A DNA stretch of 64,000 nucleotides. It comes from Tsukamurella ocularis. Its GTDB lineage: Bacteria > Actinomycetota > Actinomycetes > Mycobacteriales > Mycobacteriaceae. Below the pieces are notes generated by a model, which made no database searches, was not told the DNA's origin, and saw only the letters and a program-made list of their open reading frames with translations. The stretch lies in NCBI RefSeq assembly GCF_024807615.1, contig NZ_JANUCJ010000003.1, forward strand, positions 806,001 through 870,000, in the 5' to 3' direction. The first letter of the stretch is position 1. Every line of letters starts with the position of its first letter. The position numbers and the translations under genes are program-made. Positions 53,869 through 61,650 of this stretch are shown in pieces.

Positions 53869-55497
53869 CTACCGGGAGGGTACGAGCGCCGCGTCGTCGG
53901 CGGTGGGCGATTGCTCCGATTCGTGCCGGCCGCCGGCCACGAAGACCGCGAACGCGGCGCCCACCAGGCATATCACCGCGGTCACGCCGAAGACTTCGCC
54001 GAACATCCGGCTGTAGGCCTCCTGCGTCTGCCGGGCGACCTCCATGGCCGTCCTCATGAAGTCGCCCGTCGGGGCGATCCTCGGCATCGAGTCCATGATC
54101 GAGTTCAGGCGATAGAACCCGAACGTGGTCAGCGCGGCCACACCGATCAGCATGCCGCTCATCCGGGCCACCACGAGCAGCGCCGAGGCGATCCCGGCCT
54201 GCGATAGCGACACCGCGCGCAGCGCCGCCGACGAGAGCGGGCCGATCACTACGCCGAGCCCGAAACCGGCGATCGCGAGTGACGTGTCGAGCGCGGGCAG
54301 GAAGCCGAGGTAGTGGGCGGAGAGCACGTCCGCCGGCCACTGCGCGATGAGCACGTAGCCGCCCGCCGCGACGACGAGGCCGACCACCGACACGATCCGG
54401 TCGCCGAAGCGCGTGGCGAGGAAGCCGCCGAGGATCGCGCCGACAGGCAGCGCGAGCAGGAAGCGGACCAGGGTGAGCACCGCGGCCACGCCGTCGCGCT
54501 GGAGCACCAGCCGCGCATAGATCTCGACGTCGACCAGCGTCACCATGAGCGCCGCGCCGGCGCACACCGACGCGGCGCAGGCGGCCAGGAAGGGCGGCAC
54601 GCGCATGCCCGCTGCATCGATGAGCTTGATCCGCGCGAACCGTTCCCAGAGCGCGAACGCCACGAAGGCGACCGCGGCCCCGAGCAGCAGCCACGCCCCG
54701 TTCGGCGGCAGGATTTGCTCCCCGTCCGGTTCCGGGTTGTAGAGGCCGATCACCGACAGTCCCAGCGCGACGGCCAACAGCAGCCCGCCGACCACGTCGA
54801 CCTTCTGCTTCGTCACCTCCCGCTTGGGCACGGTGATCTGCAGTAGCAGCATCGCGACGAGCGCGAGCGGCACGTTGATCCAGAAGACGACGCGCCAGGC
54901 GTCATCGCGCGGCACCGAGGAGAAGTGGTTGTGCACCAGCGTCACCACGCCCACGCCCACGACGGGTCCGAGCACGCTGCCCAGTTCCTGGGCGGCGCCG
55001 ACCCAGCCGAGCACGGCGGCCCGTCGGCGCGCGGACCACAGGTCGGCGGCGAGGGCGAGGGTCACGGGCAGCAGGGCGCCGCTCGCGACGCCCTGGACGA
55101 CGCGGCCCACGAGCACCTGGTCGAGCGCCGTAACGTCGATGTCGATCCCGGTCAACGGGATGTGGAAGGCGATCTCCAGCGTGCCCGCGAGCGCCGTCAG
55201 CACCGATCCCACGATGAACAGCGCCAGGCTGGCCTGCAGCACGAGACGGCGACCGAACCGGTCGGAGAGCCGCCCCAGCAGCGGCATCGCCGCGATGTAA
55301 CCGAGCAGGTACCAGGTGATGATCGGGGTGGCGAGCTGGATCCGGTTGATGGGGATCTCGACGCTGCGCATGATGTCCTCGAGCACCGAGACCACCACAT
55401 AGGTGTCGAGCGCGCCGAGCAGGACCGCGAGCCCCGCGGCGCCGATGGCGACGCCGCGGCCGCGGACGGGCCCCGGGGTCTCGGGCGCCGCGGTCAT
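53869..55497 (-). CDS. P55-type MFS lipid/drug exporter, partner of LprG (Rv1410c-like)
   Basis: A 542-residue 14-helix major facilitator of the DHA2 type. Visible are the helix 1 Asp in LLGALDTYVVVSVLEDI, the loop 2-3 motif GRLSDRFGRR, antiporter-type GSVLGPVVGVGVV, and a periplasmic loop between helices 9 and 10 as in mycobacterial P55. P55 works with lipoprotein LprG to move triacylated lipids and lipoarabinomannan to the cell surface and confers tolerance to several drugs. The stop of lprG (55500-55502) nearly touches the start: a GTG at 55503 would overlap by 4 bases, and the ATG at 55497 is 2 bases after it. I list the ATG. Being placed next to trmB-mmpL3 differs from M. tuberculosis, where the pair is far away (Rv1411c-Rv1410c). 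Confidence 0.9.
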   Translation of the reverse strand: MTAAPETPGPVRGRGVAIGAAGLAVLLGALDTYVVVSVLEDIMRSVEIPINRIQLATPIITWYLLGYIAAMPLLGRLSDRFGRRLVLQASLALFIVGSVLTALAGTLEIAFHIPLTGIDIDVTALDQVLVGRVVQGVASGALLPVTLALAADLWSARRRAAVLGWVGAAQELGSVLGPVVGVGVVTLVHNHFSSVPRDDAWRVVFWINVPLALVAMLLLQITVPKREVTKQKVDVVGGLLLAVALGLSVIGLYNPEPDGEQILPPNGAWLLLGAAVAFVAFALWERFARIKLIDAAGMRVPPFLAACAASVCAGAALMVTLVDVEIYARLVLQRDGVAAVLTLVRFLLALPVGAILGGFLATRFGDRIVSVVGLVVAAGGYVLIAQWPADVLSAHYLGFLPALDTSLAIAGFGLGVVIGPLSSAALRAVSLSQAGIASALLVVARMSGMLIGVAALTTFGFYRLNSIMDSMPRIAPTGDFMRTAMEVARQTQEAYSRMFGEVFGVTAVICLVGAAFAVFVAGGRHESEQSPTADDAALVPSR

Positions 55498-55499
55498 GG

Positions 55500-56228
55500 T
55501 CACTTCGCGGTCTTCGGGTCGAGCAGGGTGACCTTCGTGCCCCAGTCCGAGAGCGTCACGGTCAGCGTCCCGGCGTCGAAGCCCACGTTGGCGCGGACCA
55601 GGTTGTTCGGCGCGGCCTCCTGCACCCAGAAGGTGAGCGGGCGGTCGCCGAGGGCGGCCTTGGGGACGATGCCGGCGAGCGCGCTGCCGGGGATGATCCC
55701 GGAGACGCGGACGGCCTCGACGCCGCCGATCTGCTCGCGGCCCTCGACCTTGGGGTCGCGGACGGAGGAGATGAGGTTGGCGATGCCCTTGTTCGGGTCG
55801 AGGATGGCGGAGGCGTCGTAGATGTCGGCGGCGAGGCCCATGTCCTGGTAGTTCTGGCCGGCACCGAACTGCGCCCACAGGTGCGCGTCCACGACCACGA
55901 ACTTGGCCTTGACCTGGGTGCCGTTGAAGGTGACATCGGCGTCGCCCTGGCCGGAGACCTTGGGCTGGTTGGTGAGGTAGGCGGAGACGCTCTTGACGGG
56001 CAGGTTGGGCACAGTGCCGTCGACGGAGAGGTCCAGCTGCACGTCGTGCAGCTCCCGCGCGGCCTTCGACGAGGCGTCGATCAGGGTCTTGGCGTCGGGC
56101 AGCGGGGCGTCGTTCACCTTCGCCCCTTCGCTCTTCGAGCAGGCGGCCAGGAGGCCGACGACGGCGAGCAGGGCCACCACCATGGAGGCGAGGCGGAGCG
56201 CCGTGTGGCGAGTGTTACGCACGATCAT
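55500..56228 (-). CDS. lprG: LprG-type lipid-carrier lipoprotein
   Basis: A 242-residue lipoprotein with signal sequence LRLASMVVALLAVVGLLAAC, lipobox LAAC and lipidation at Cys30. The mature domain follows the LppX/LprAFG fold (DASSKAARELHDVQLDLSVDGTVPNLPV, then alternating strands to TLSDWGTKVTLLDPKTAK), which makes a half-barrel over a deep acyl-chain pocket. LprG loads triacylglycerides and LAM in the periplasm and acts with the P55 exporter that follows it directly. It is divergent from trmB with only 37 bp between the starts, so the two promoters must be compact or overlap. An alternative start at Met16 (56183) would still leave a workable signal peptide. Confidence 0.92.
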   Translation of the reverse strand: MIVRNTRHTALRLASMVVALLAVVGLLAACSKSEGAKVNDAPLPDAKTLIDASSKAARELHDVQLDLSVDGTVPNLPVKSVSAYLTNQPKVSGQGDADVTFNGTQVKAKFVVVDAHLWAQFGAGQNYQDMGLAADIYDASAILDPNKGIANLISSVRDPKVEGREQIGGVEAVRVSGIIPGSALAGIVPKAALGDRPLTFWVQEAAPNNLVRANVGFDAGTLTVTLSDWGTKVTLLDPKTAK

Positions 56229-56265
56229 GCGGCCAATGCTAAGTCACAAGCGTGAAGCTGGGACG

Positions 56266-57066
56266 ATGGAGAGCGTGCCCCAGTCCCAGGATCCCCGTGC
56301 CGAGCACCGTCGGCTGTACCCCCGCGTGACCAGTTTCCGCTCCCGCCGCGCCGCCCTCACCCCCGCCCAGCAACTGGCGATGGACACGGGCTGGGAGACC
56401 CTCGGCCGGGACATCCCGCCCGCGTCCCCCCTGCCCGACGGTGCGCCCGACGGTGCCTTCCCGGCGCCGGCGCACCCGCTGGACGCGGAGGCCTGGTTCG
56501 GGCGGTCGGCCCCGCTCATCGTGGAGATCGGCTCCGGCACCGGCACGTCGACGTGGGCGATGGCGCAGGCCGAGCCGGAGAACGACGTCGTCGCGGTCGA
56601 GGTCTACCTGCCCGGCATCGCCCAGCTAGTGGGGGCGGTGCAGCGCGCGGAACTGACGAACGTCCGGGTCGTGCGGGGCGACGGGGTCGCGATGCTCGAG
56701 GACATGATCGCGCCGGGCACGCTCACCGGTGTCCGCGTCTACTTCCCGGACCCGTGGCCGAAGGCCCGGCACCACAAGCGCCGGCTGCTCCAGCCGCGCA
56801 TGTTCTCGCTGATCGCGGACCGTCTGCGAGTCGGAGGGATTCTGCACGTGGCTACTGATCATGCAGACTATGCAGAGGCGATTGCGGAGACCGCACCCTC
56901 GGAGCCGCTGTTGCGGCCCGTGGTGCTACCCCCGCGGCTCGCCGACGCCGGGCTGCCGATCTCCGTCGACCGCCCGGTGACCAAGTTCCAAGACAAGGCC
57001 GCGCAGGTGGGCCGCGACATCCACGAGTTCGTCTGGGAACGCGTGGAGGAAGGAGAGGTGCGGTGA
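56266..57066 (+). CDS. trmB: tRNA (guanine(46)-N7)-methyltransferase
   Basis: A 266-residue SAM-dependent enzyme that methylates N7 of G46 in the variable loop of tRNA. Motifs are VEIGSGTGTSTWAMAQAEP (SAM motif I), VAVEVYLPGI, VRGDGVAML, and the family hallmark VYFPDPWPKARHHKRRLLQP, followed by LHVATDHADYAEAI. The N-terminal 60 residues are a lineage-specific extension that ends in PDGAPDGAF. The ATG at 56266 is used; a GTG at 56275 is possible. It is coupled to the NYN-domain gene by a 4-base GTGA overlap, as the first gene of trmB-NYN-mmpL3. Confidence 0.94.
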   Translation: MESVPQSQDPRAEHRRLYPRVTSFRSRRAALTPAQQLAMDTGWETLGRDIPPASPLPDGAPDGAFPAPAHPLDAEAWFGRSAPLIVEIGSGTGTSTWAMAQAEPENDVVAVEVYLPGIAQLVGAVQRAELTNVRVVRGDGVAMLEDMIAPGTLTGVRVYFPDPWPKARHHKRRLLQPRMFSLIADRLRVGGILHVATDHADYAEAIAETAPSEPLLRPVVLPPRLADAGLPISVDRPVTKFQDKAAQVGRDIHEFVWERVEEGEVR

Positions 57067-57725
57067 CACCGTTCGACGCACCCACCGACCCGCAGCCCGA
57101 CGTGGCCGCGCGCGTCCTGCTCGTCTGGGACGCGCCCAACCTCGACATGGGGCTCGGCTCGATCCTCGGCGGTCGCCCGACAGCCGCACACCGCCCGCGC
57201 TTCGACGCACTGGGCCGCTGGCTGCTGGAGTACACAGCCGCCCTGGAATCGGACACGGACACCCGGCTCGAGCCCGAGGCCACCGTCTTCACCAACATCG
57301 CGCCTGGCACCGCCGACGTGGTCCGCCCCTGGGTCGAGGCCCTGCGCAACGTCGGCTACGCGGTGTTCGCCAAGCCCAAGGTCGACGACGACAGCGACGT
57401 CGACGAGGACATGCTCGACCACATCGACGTCCGGCGGTACTCGCCGGGCCTCGGTGGGCTCGTCGTCGCGTCCGCGGACGGCCAGGCCTTCCGCGAGCCG
57501 CTGGAAGAGATCTCCGCAAGCGGCGTACCGGTAACCGTCCTCGGGTTCCGCGAGCACGCCGCCTGGGCGCTGGCGTCCCCTACTCTGGAGTTCGTCGATC
57601 TCGAGGACATCGCCGGGGTGTTCCGCGAGCCGCTGCCACGGGTGAGCCTCGATTCGCTGCCCGACGAGGGTGCGTGGCTGCAGCCGTTCCGTCCCCTGTC
57701 CTCGCTACTTTCGAGCCGGGCCTAG
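57063..57725 (+). CDS. NYN-domain (PIN-like) protein, Rv0207c-like
   Basis: A 220-residue protein of the NYN/PIN-like nuclease superfamily. The conserved acidic residues are visible in LLVWDAPNLDMGLGSILGG (first Asp and Asn of the active site), DDDSDVDEDMLDHIDV (second acidic cluster) and LGGLVVASADGQAF (third). The family usually cuts structured RNA. The GTG start at 57063 overlaps the trmB stop by 4 bases, and mmpL3 begins 35 bases after its stop. This trmB-NYN-mmpL3 order is conserved in mycolata. A link between tRNA modification, RNA decay and mycolate export is suggested by context but unproven. Confidence 0.8.
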   Translation: MTPFDAPTDPQPDVAARVLLVWDAPNLDMGLGSILGGRPTAAHRPRFDALGRWLLEYTAALESDTDTRLEPEATVFTNIAPGTADVVRPWVEALRNVGYAVFAKPKVDDDSDVDEDMLDHIDVRRYSPGLGGLVVASADGQAFREPLEEISASGVPVTVLGFREHAAWALASPTLEFVDLEDIAGVFREPLPRVSLDSLPDEGAWLQPFRPLSSLLSSRA

Positions 57726-57759
57726 CCCTAGAACCGGTTCACCGGAAAGGAATTTTCGC

Positions 57760-60700
57760 TTGTTCGCAGCTATAGGACGCTTCACGTACGCGTTCCGGTA
57801 CACGATCATCGCGGTCCTCTTCGTGTCCATCGCCGCGACCGGCGTCTGGGGCTTCCTCGGGCTCGGCGCCAAGACCAAGATGAACGGCCTCTACGACGAG
57901 GCCAGCGACTCCGTCGCGTCCGCCGTCGTCACCGACAAGGCCAACGGCCGGGAGATGCAGCCCGACATCCTGGTGCTGATCAAGCCGGCCGAGGGCAAGA
58001 AGATCTCCGACGCGGACGTCGAGAAGGCCGTCGAGAAGACGCGCCAGGACGTCCTGGCGAAGTTCGCGACCGGCGACGACGCCAAGCTGAACCCGGTCAA
58101 CGAGAAGGACCCTCAGGAGAGCTCGCTCAGCTACACCATGTTCGCCCCGGGCGCGCCCCAGGCGAACGACGGGCTGTACAAGAAGTTCACCCGCACGGAC
58201 GCCGACGGCGGCACGTGGGGCTTCTTCACACTGCCGATGAAGTCGGCGGACGACACGCAGCGCGGCAAGGACTGGGTGGCGATTCAGCAGCCGCTCATGG
58301 AGATCCTGCGGTCGGAGGCGAACAAGCCGGTCTTCGAGGCGCAGGTGGCCGGTCTCGTCCCCGTGACCTCGGAGGTCACCGAGGGGGTGCAGAAGGACCA
58401 GAAGAAGGCCGAGATCATCGCACTGCCGCTGGTCGCGATCGTGCTCTTCTTCGTCTACGGCGGCATCGTCGCCGCGGTGCTGCCGATGATCATCGGTGTG
58501 CTCACCATCGGCGCTGCCATGGCGGTCGCCTCGGTGATGGCCGACTTCACGGACGTCAACCTCTTCGTCGGGCCGATCATCTCCCTGATCGGCCTGGGCA
58601 TCGCCCACGACTACGGCCTGTTCATGGTGTCCCGGTTCAGAGAGGAATTGGACGAGGGATACGACACACCCACGGCGGTCAGACGCACGGTCATGACCGC
58701 CGGCAGAACGATCATCATGTCGTCGCTGCTCATCGTCGGCGCGCTGGCCTGCCTGTACATCTCCCCGCTGGGCCTGCTGACGTCGATGGCTACGGGCGCA
58801 CTGCTCGGCGTCTTCATCGCCGCGATCCTCTCGCTGACCCTGCTCCCCGCGATGCTCGCGGTGCTCGGCCCGCGAGTCTTCGCGCTCAGCTTCCACTGGT
58901 TCCTCACCATCTTCGACAAGTGGAAATTGCCGCTCATCGGCGGCGTCGTCCACTGGGCCGCTGAGAAGACGGGCCGGGCGAAGACCAAGGCCAACATCGA
59001 GGCCGGTATGTGGGGCAAGGTGACCGACGCGGTCATGAAGCGCCCGAAGACCGCGATCGTCGGCGTCGTGACGCTGCTGCTCGCGATCTGCATCCCGATC
59101 GTCGGCCTCCAGTTCGGCGGCATCTCGCAGACCTACCTTCCGCCGACCAACGAGACCCGCCAGGCGCAGGACCAGTTCCAGGAACTGTTCCCGGACAACA
59201 CCGGGCAGCCGGTCAAAATCGTGTTCACCAACGCCAGCGACGCGCAGATCAAGCAGGTGCTCGACGAGGCGAACAAGGTCCCCGGCTTCACGCACTCGAA
59301 CCCCGCGGACCCGAATTCCGCGCGGTTCAGCGCGGCCACCGACGCCGTCTCCACCGTCAAGGGAACGACGGAGAAGCTCCAGGTCCGTGGCCACGACGTC
59401 GCGGTCCGGGTCTCCAACGGCAGCATGCAGGACCCGAACGACACCAAGGCCGTCGGCGAGGCGGTGGCGGCGCTCCGCGGCATCCAGATGGACGGCGCGG
59501 ACCCGGGCAAGGGCGTCGGCTTCCTGGTCGGCGGCATGCCGGTGCTGCAGTACGACTCGATCGATTCGATGCTGAGCCTGCTGCCGATGCTCCTCCTGCT
59601 GCTGGTCGTGGTCACCACGCTGATGATGTTCCTGGCCTTCGGCTCGCTGACGCTGCCGATCAAGGCCGTGCTCATGTCGCTCCTGTCGCTGGGCTCCACC
59701 CTCGGCTTCCTCACCTGGATGTTCGTCGACGGCCACGGCGGCGACATCTTCAATTTCACCGGCGGCCCGATGATGGCGCCCGTCCTGGTGCTGGTGATCG
59801 CGGTGGTCTTCGGCCTCAGTACGGACTACGAGGTCTTCGTGATCTCCCGCATGATCGAGGAACGCGCTGGCGGTGCCACCACGAACCAGGCGATCCGCGC
59901 CGGTACCGCGAACACCGGCCGGATCATCACCGCGGCGGCGATCCTGCTGGCGTGCGTCGCGGCGGCCTTCGCGACGTCCGACCTCGTGATGCTGAAGTAC
60001 GTCTCCTTCGGCCTGATGTTCGCGCTGCTCATCGACGCGACCGTCGTCCGCATGGTGCTCGTGCCCGCCGTGATGAAGCTGCTCGGCGACGACTCCTGGT
60101 GGGCCCCGGTCTGGATGCGCAAGATCCAGGAGGCCGTCGGCCTCGGCGAGACCTCGCTGCCGGCCGAGACCCGCGACGGCCGCCCGCTGTCGTCGGTCAA
60201 GCCCGCCACCGCGGCACCGGGCAAGGCCGCACCGGAGCTCGTCGGAGCGGGTGCGCCGGTCTCCGCCACGCGGACCACCGCGGCGCCCGAGGACGGCAGG
60301 CTCCACCCGCCGTCGAACCTGCCCGACGTGCGTCCGGCCCGGCCGACCCCGGTGGGCCCCGGCCCGCGCCGTCCCGGCCCGCCTCCCGGCTTCTCGGGCC
60401 GGCTGGAGCTGCCGCCGCGCCCGTCGGCGCCCACGCAGCGCCCGCCGCAGGATCCGCGCAGCTACCAGCAGCCGGTTCCGGGCCGCGGCCCGCAGCAGGG
60501 GCCGGGCCAGGCCCCCGGGCAGCCCTCGCGGCACCGTCAGGGCCCGCCTCCCGGCCCGCAGGGCCCGGGTGGCCCGCAGGGACAGCGTCCGAGTGGGCCG
60601 ATCGGCCCGGGCGCGAACGGCCCGATGCCGCGGCAACAGGGCCCGGGTGGGCCGCGCCAGCCGTACCCGCCGCGGCCGCAGGGCCCGGGTGGGCCACAGG

Positions 60701-60768
60701 GCCCGCGCCCGCAGGGCCCGACGGGTGAGGGGCCGCGCCCCCAGCAGCGTCCCCCGCACCAGGACTGA
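57760..60768 (+). CDS. mmpL3: MmpL3 trehalose monomycolate transporter
   Basis: A 1002-residue RND-family transporter that moves trehalose monomycolate across the inner membrane for mycolic-acid layer assembly. The proton-relay Asp-Tyr pairs are intact: GIAHDYGLFMVSRFREE in helix 4 and GLSTDYEVFVISRMIEE in helix 10. There are two large periplasmic domains (about residues 35-215 and 445-600). The C-terminal 180 residues form a cytoplasmic tail very rich in Pro, Gly and Gln. The start is TTG at 57760, chosen because AAAGGAA lies 8 bases upstream and FAAIGRFTYAFRY matches the family opening. Presence of this gene argues that the organism makes mycolic acids. A strong hairpin follows. Confidence 0.95.
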   Translation: MFAAIGRFTYAFRYTIIAVLFVSIAATGVWGFLGLGAKTKMNGLYDEASDSVASAVVTDKANGREMQPDILVLIKPAEGKKISDADVEKAVEKTRQDVLAKFATGDDAKLNPVNEKDPQESSLSYTMFAPGAPQANDGLYKKFTRTDADGGTWGFFTLPMKSADDTQRGKDWVAIQQPLMEILRSEANKPVFEAQVAGLVPVTSEVTEGVQKDQKKAEIIALPLVAIVLFFVYGGIVAAVLPMIIGVLTIGAAMAVASVMADFTDVNLFVGPIISLIGLGIAHDYGLFMVSRFREELDEGYDTPTAVRRTVMTAGRTIIMSSLLIVGALACLYISPLGLLTSMATGALLGVFIAAILSLTLLPAMLAVLGPRVFALSFHWFLTIFDKWKLPLIGGVVHWAAEKTGRAKTKANIEAGMWGKVTDAVMKRPKTAIVGVVTLLLAICIPIVGLQFGGISQTYLPPTNETRQAQDQFQELFPDNTGQPVKIVFTNASDAQIKQVLDEANKVPGFTHSNPADPNSARFSAATDAVSTVKGTTEKLQVRGHDVAVRVSNGSMQDPNDTKAVGEAVAALRGIQMDGADPGKGVGFLVGGMPVLQYDSIDSMLSLLPMLLLLLVVVTTLMMFLAFGSLTLPIKAVLMSLLSLGSTLGFLTWMFVDGHGGDIFNFTGGPMMAPVLVLVIAVVFGLSTDYEVFVISRMIEERAGGATTNQAIRAGTANTGRIITAAAILLACVAAAFATSDLVMLKYVSFGLMFALLIDATVVRMVLVPAVMKLLGDDSWWAPVWMRKIQEAVGLGETSLPAETRDGRPLSSVKPATAAPGKAAPELVGAGAPVSATRTTAAPEDGRLHPPSNLPDVRPARPTPVGPGPRRPGPPPGFSGRLELPPRPSAPTQRPPQDPRSYQQPVPGRGPQQGPGQAPGQPSRHRQGPPPGPQGPGGPQGQRPSGPIGPGANGPMPRQQGPGGPRQPYPPRPQGPGGPQGPRPQGPTGEGPRPQQRPPHQD
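60559..60692 (+). repeat. Three direct 14-bp repeats in the mmpL3 tail
   Basis: CAGGGCCCGGGTGG occurs at 60559-60572, 60637-60650 and 60679-60692, always in the same frame and encoding QGPGG. The glycine codons GGT and GGC are used in the same order each time, which points to recent duplication rather than selection on protein alone. The tail may vary in length between strains. Confidence 0.8.
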
Positions 60769-60779
60769 TACCGCACGAC

Positions 60780-60816
60780 GAACGAGCCCCGATTCCTTCC
60801 GGACCGGGGCTCGTTC
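60780..60816 (+). terminator. 12-bp hairpin after mmpL3
   Basis: GAACGAGCCCCG (60780-60791) pairs perfectly with CGGGGCTCGTTC (60805-60816) around a 13-base loop, 11 bases after the mmpL3 stop. It is a convincing terminator for trmB-NYN-mmpL3 and also lies downstream of the convergent iclR-type gene. Confidence 0.82.
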
Positions 60817-60900
60817 CGTGTTCCGGTCGGGTTGCCCCCGCTCGGCCCCACGGCCCTCAGCGCCGACGGCGTGCAGGCCGACGAGACCTGGCCCCGAGCA

Positions 60901-61650
60901 TCAGGACAGCAGCGGCGCCAGCCGTTCCGCGTGGGCTCGCAGTGGTTCGACCTGCTTGACCATCACCGGGGCGTGTTCCGCCTGCCCGGACAGGGCGAGC
61001 GCCGCCACGAGGGCACCGTCACGCGACCGGACCGGCACCGCGACGCAGGCGGTGTCCTCCCGCATCTCCCCCACCTGGGAGGCGTATCCGCTGGTCCGGA
61101 CGCCGCCGAGCTCCCGCCGCAGCAGGGCGGCGTCGACTGGCGTCCTGCTCGTCAGCGCGCGCAGCACGGGCCGCTCCTCCGGGAGCCCGTCCCACTCGGC
61201 GAGCAGCAGCTTCCCGACGGCGCAGGCGTGCAGGTGGTCGTTGAGGAAGCGCTCGGACTCCTGCGGCGGGTATTCGGGATCGAGATCAGCGGCGCGGACG
61301 CCGCTACCCGTGACGTAGAACAGATGAACACCGAACCGCACGGACAGGCGCGCCTCGGCGAGCACGTCGCGCGCCGCCTCGCACACCGACGGGGCGACCG
61401 CGACGTCCAGGATGTCGCCGATCCTGCGCCCGAGCGCGAACCCCGACAGGTCCGGGACGCGGACGATGTAGCCCTCGCCGGCCAGGATGGTCAGCAGCCG
61501 GTAGGTGGTGGCCGACGGCATCGCCAGCCGGGCCGCGATCTCCTTAGCGGTAATGCCGGCACCACCGCGCGCGACCTCCTCGAGCACACGCAGCGCGCTG
61601 ATGACGGCCTTCGGCTGCCGTCCGGACAGCGCGCTCTCGCGGGCGGTCAT
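60901..61650 (-). CDS. IclR-family transcriptional regulator
   Basis: A 249-residue regulator with an N-terminal winged helix-turn-helix (AVISALRVLEEVARGGAGITAKEIAARLAMPSATTYRLLTILAGEGYIVR) and a C-terminal GAF-like effector domain (CAVGKLLLAEWDGL, YASQVGEMREDTACVAVPVRSRDGALVAALALSG). The ATG at 61650 overlaps the stop of the upstream permease by 4 bases (ATGA). It therefore probably responds to the compound carried by that permease. The likely operator is the triple repeat at 63190-63322 in front of the divergent permease and aldehyde dehydrogenase genes. Confidence 0.92.
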   Translation of the reverse strand: MTARESALSGRQPKAVISALRVLEEVARGGAGITAKEIAARLAMPSATTYRLLTILAGEGYIVRVPDLSGFALGRRIGDILDVAVAPSVCEAARDVLAEARLSVRFGVHLFYVTGSGVRAADLDPEYPPQESERFLNDHLHACAVGKLLLAEWDGLPEERPVLRALTSRTPVDAALLRRELGGVRTSGYASQVGEMREDTACVAVPVRSRDGALVAALALSGQAEHAPVMVKQVEPLRAHAERLAPLLS

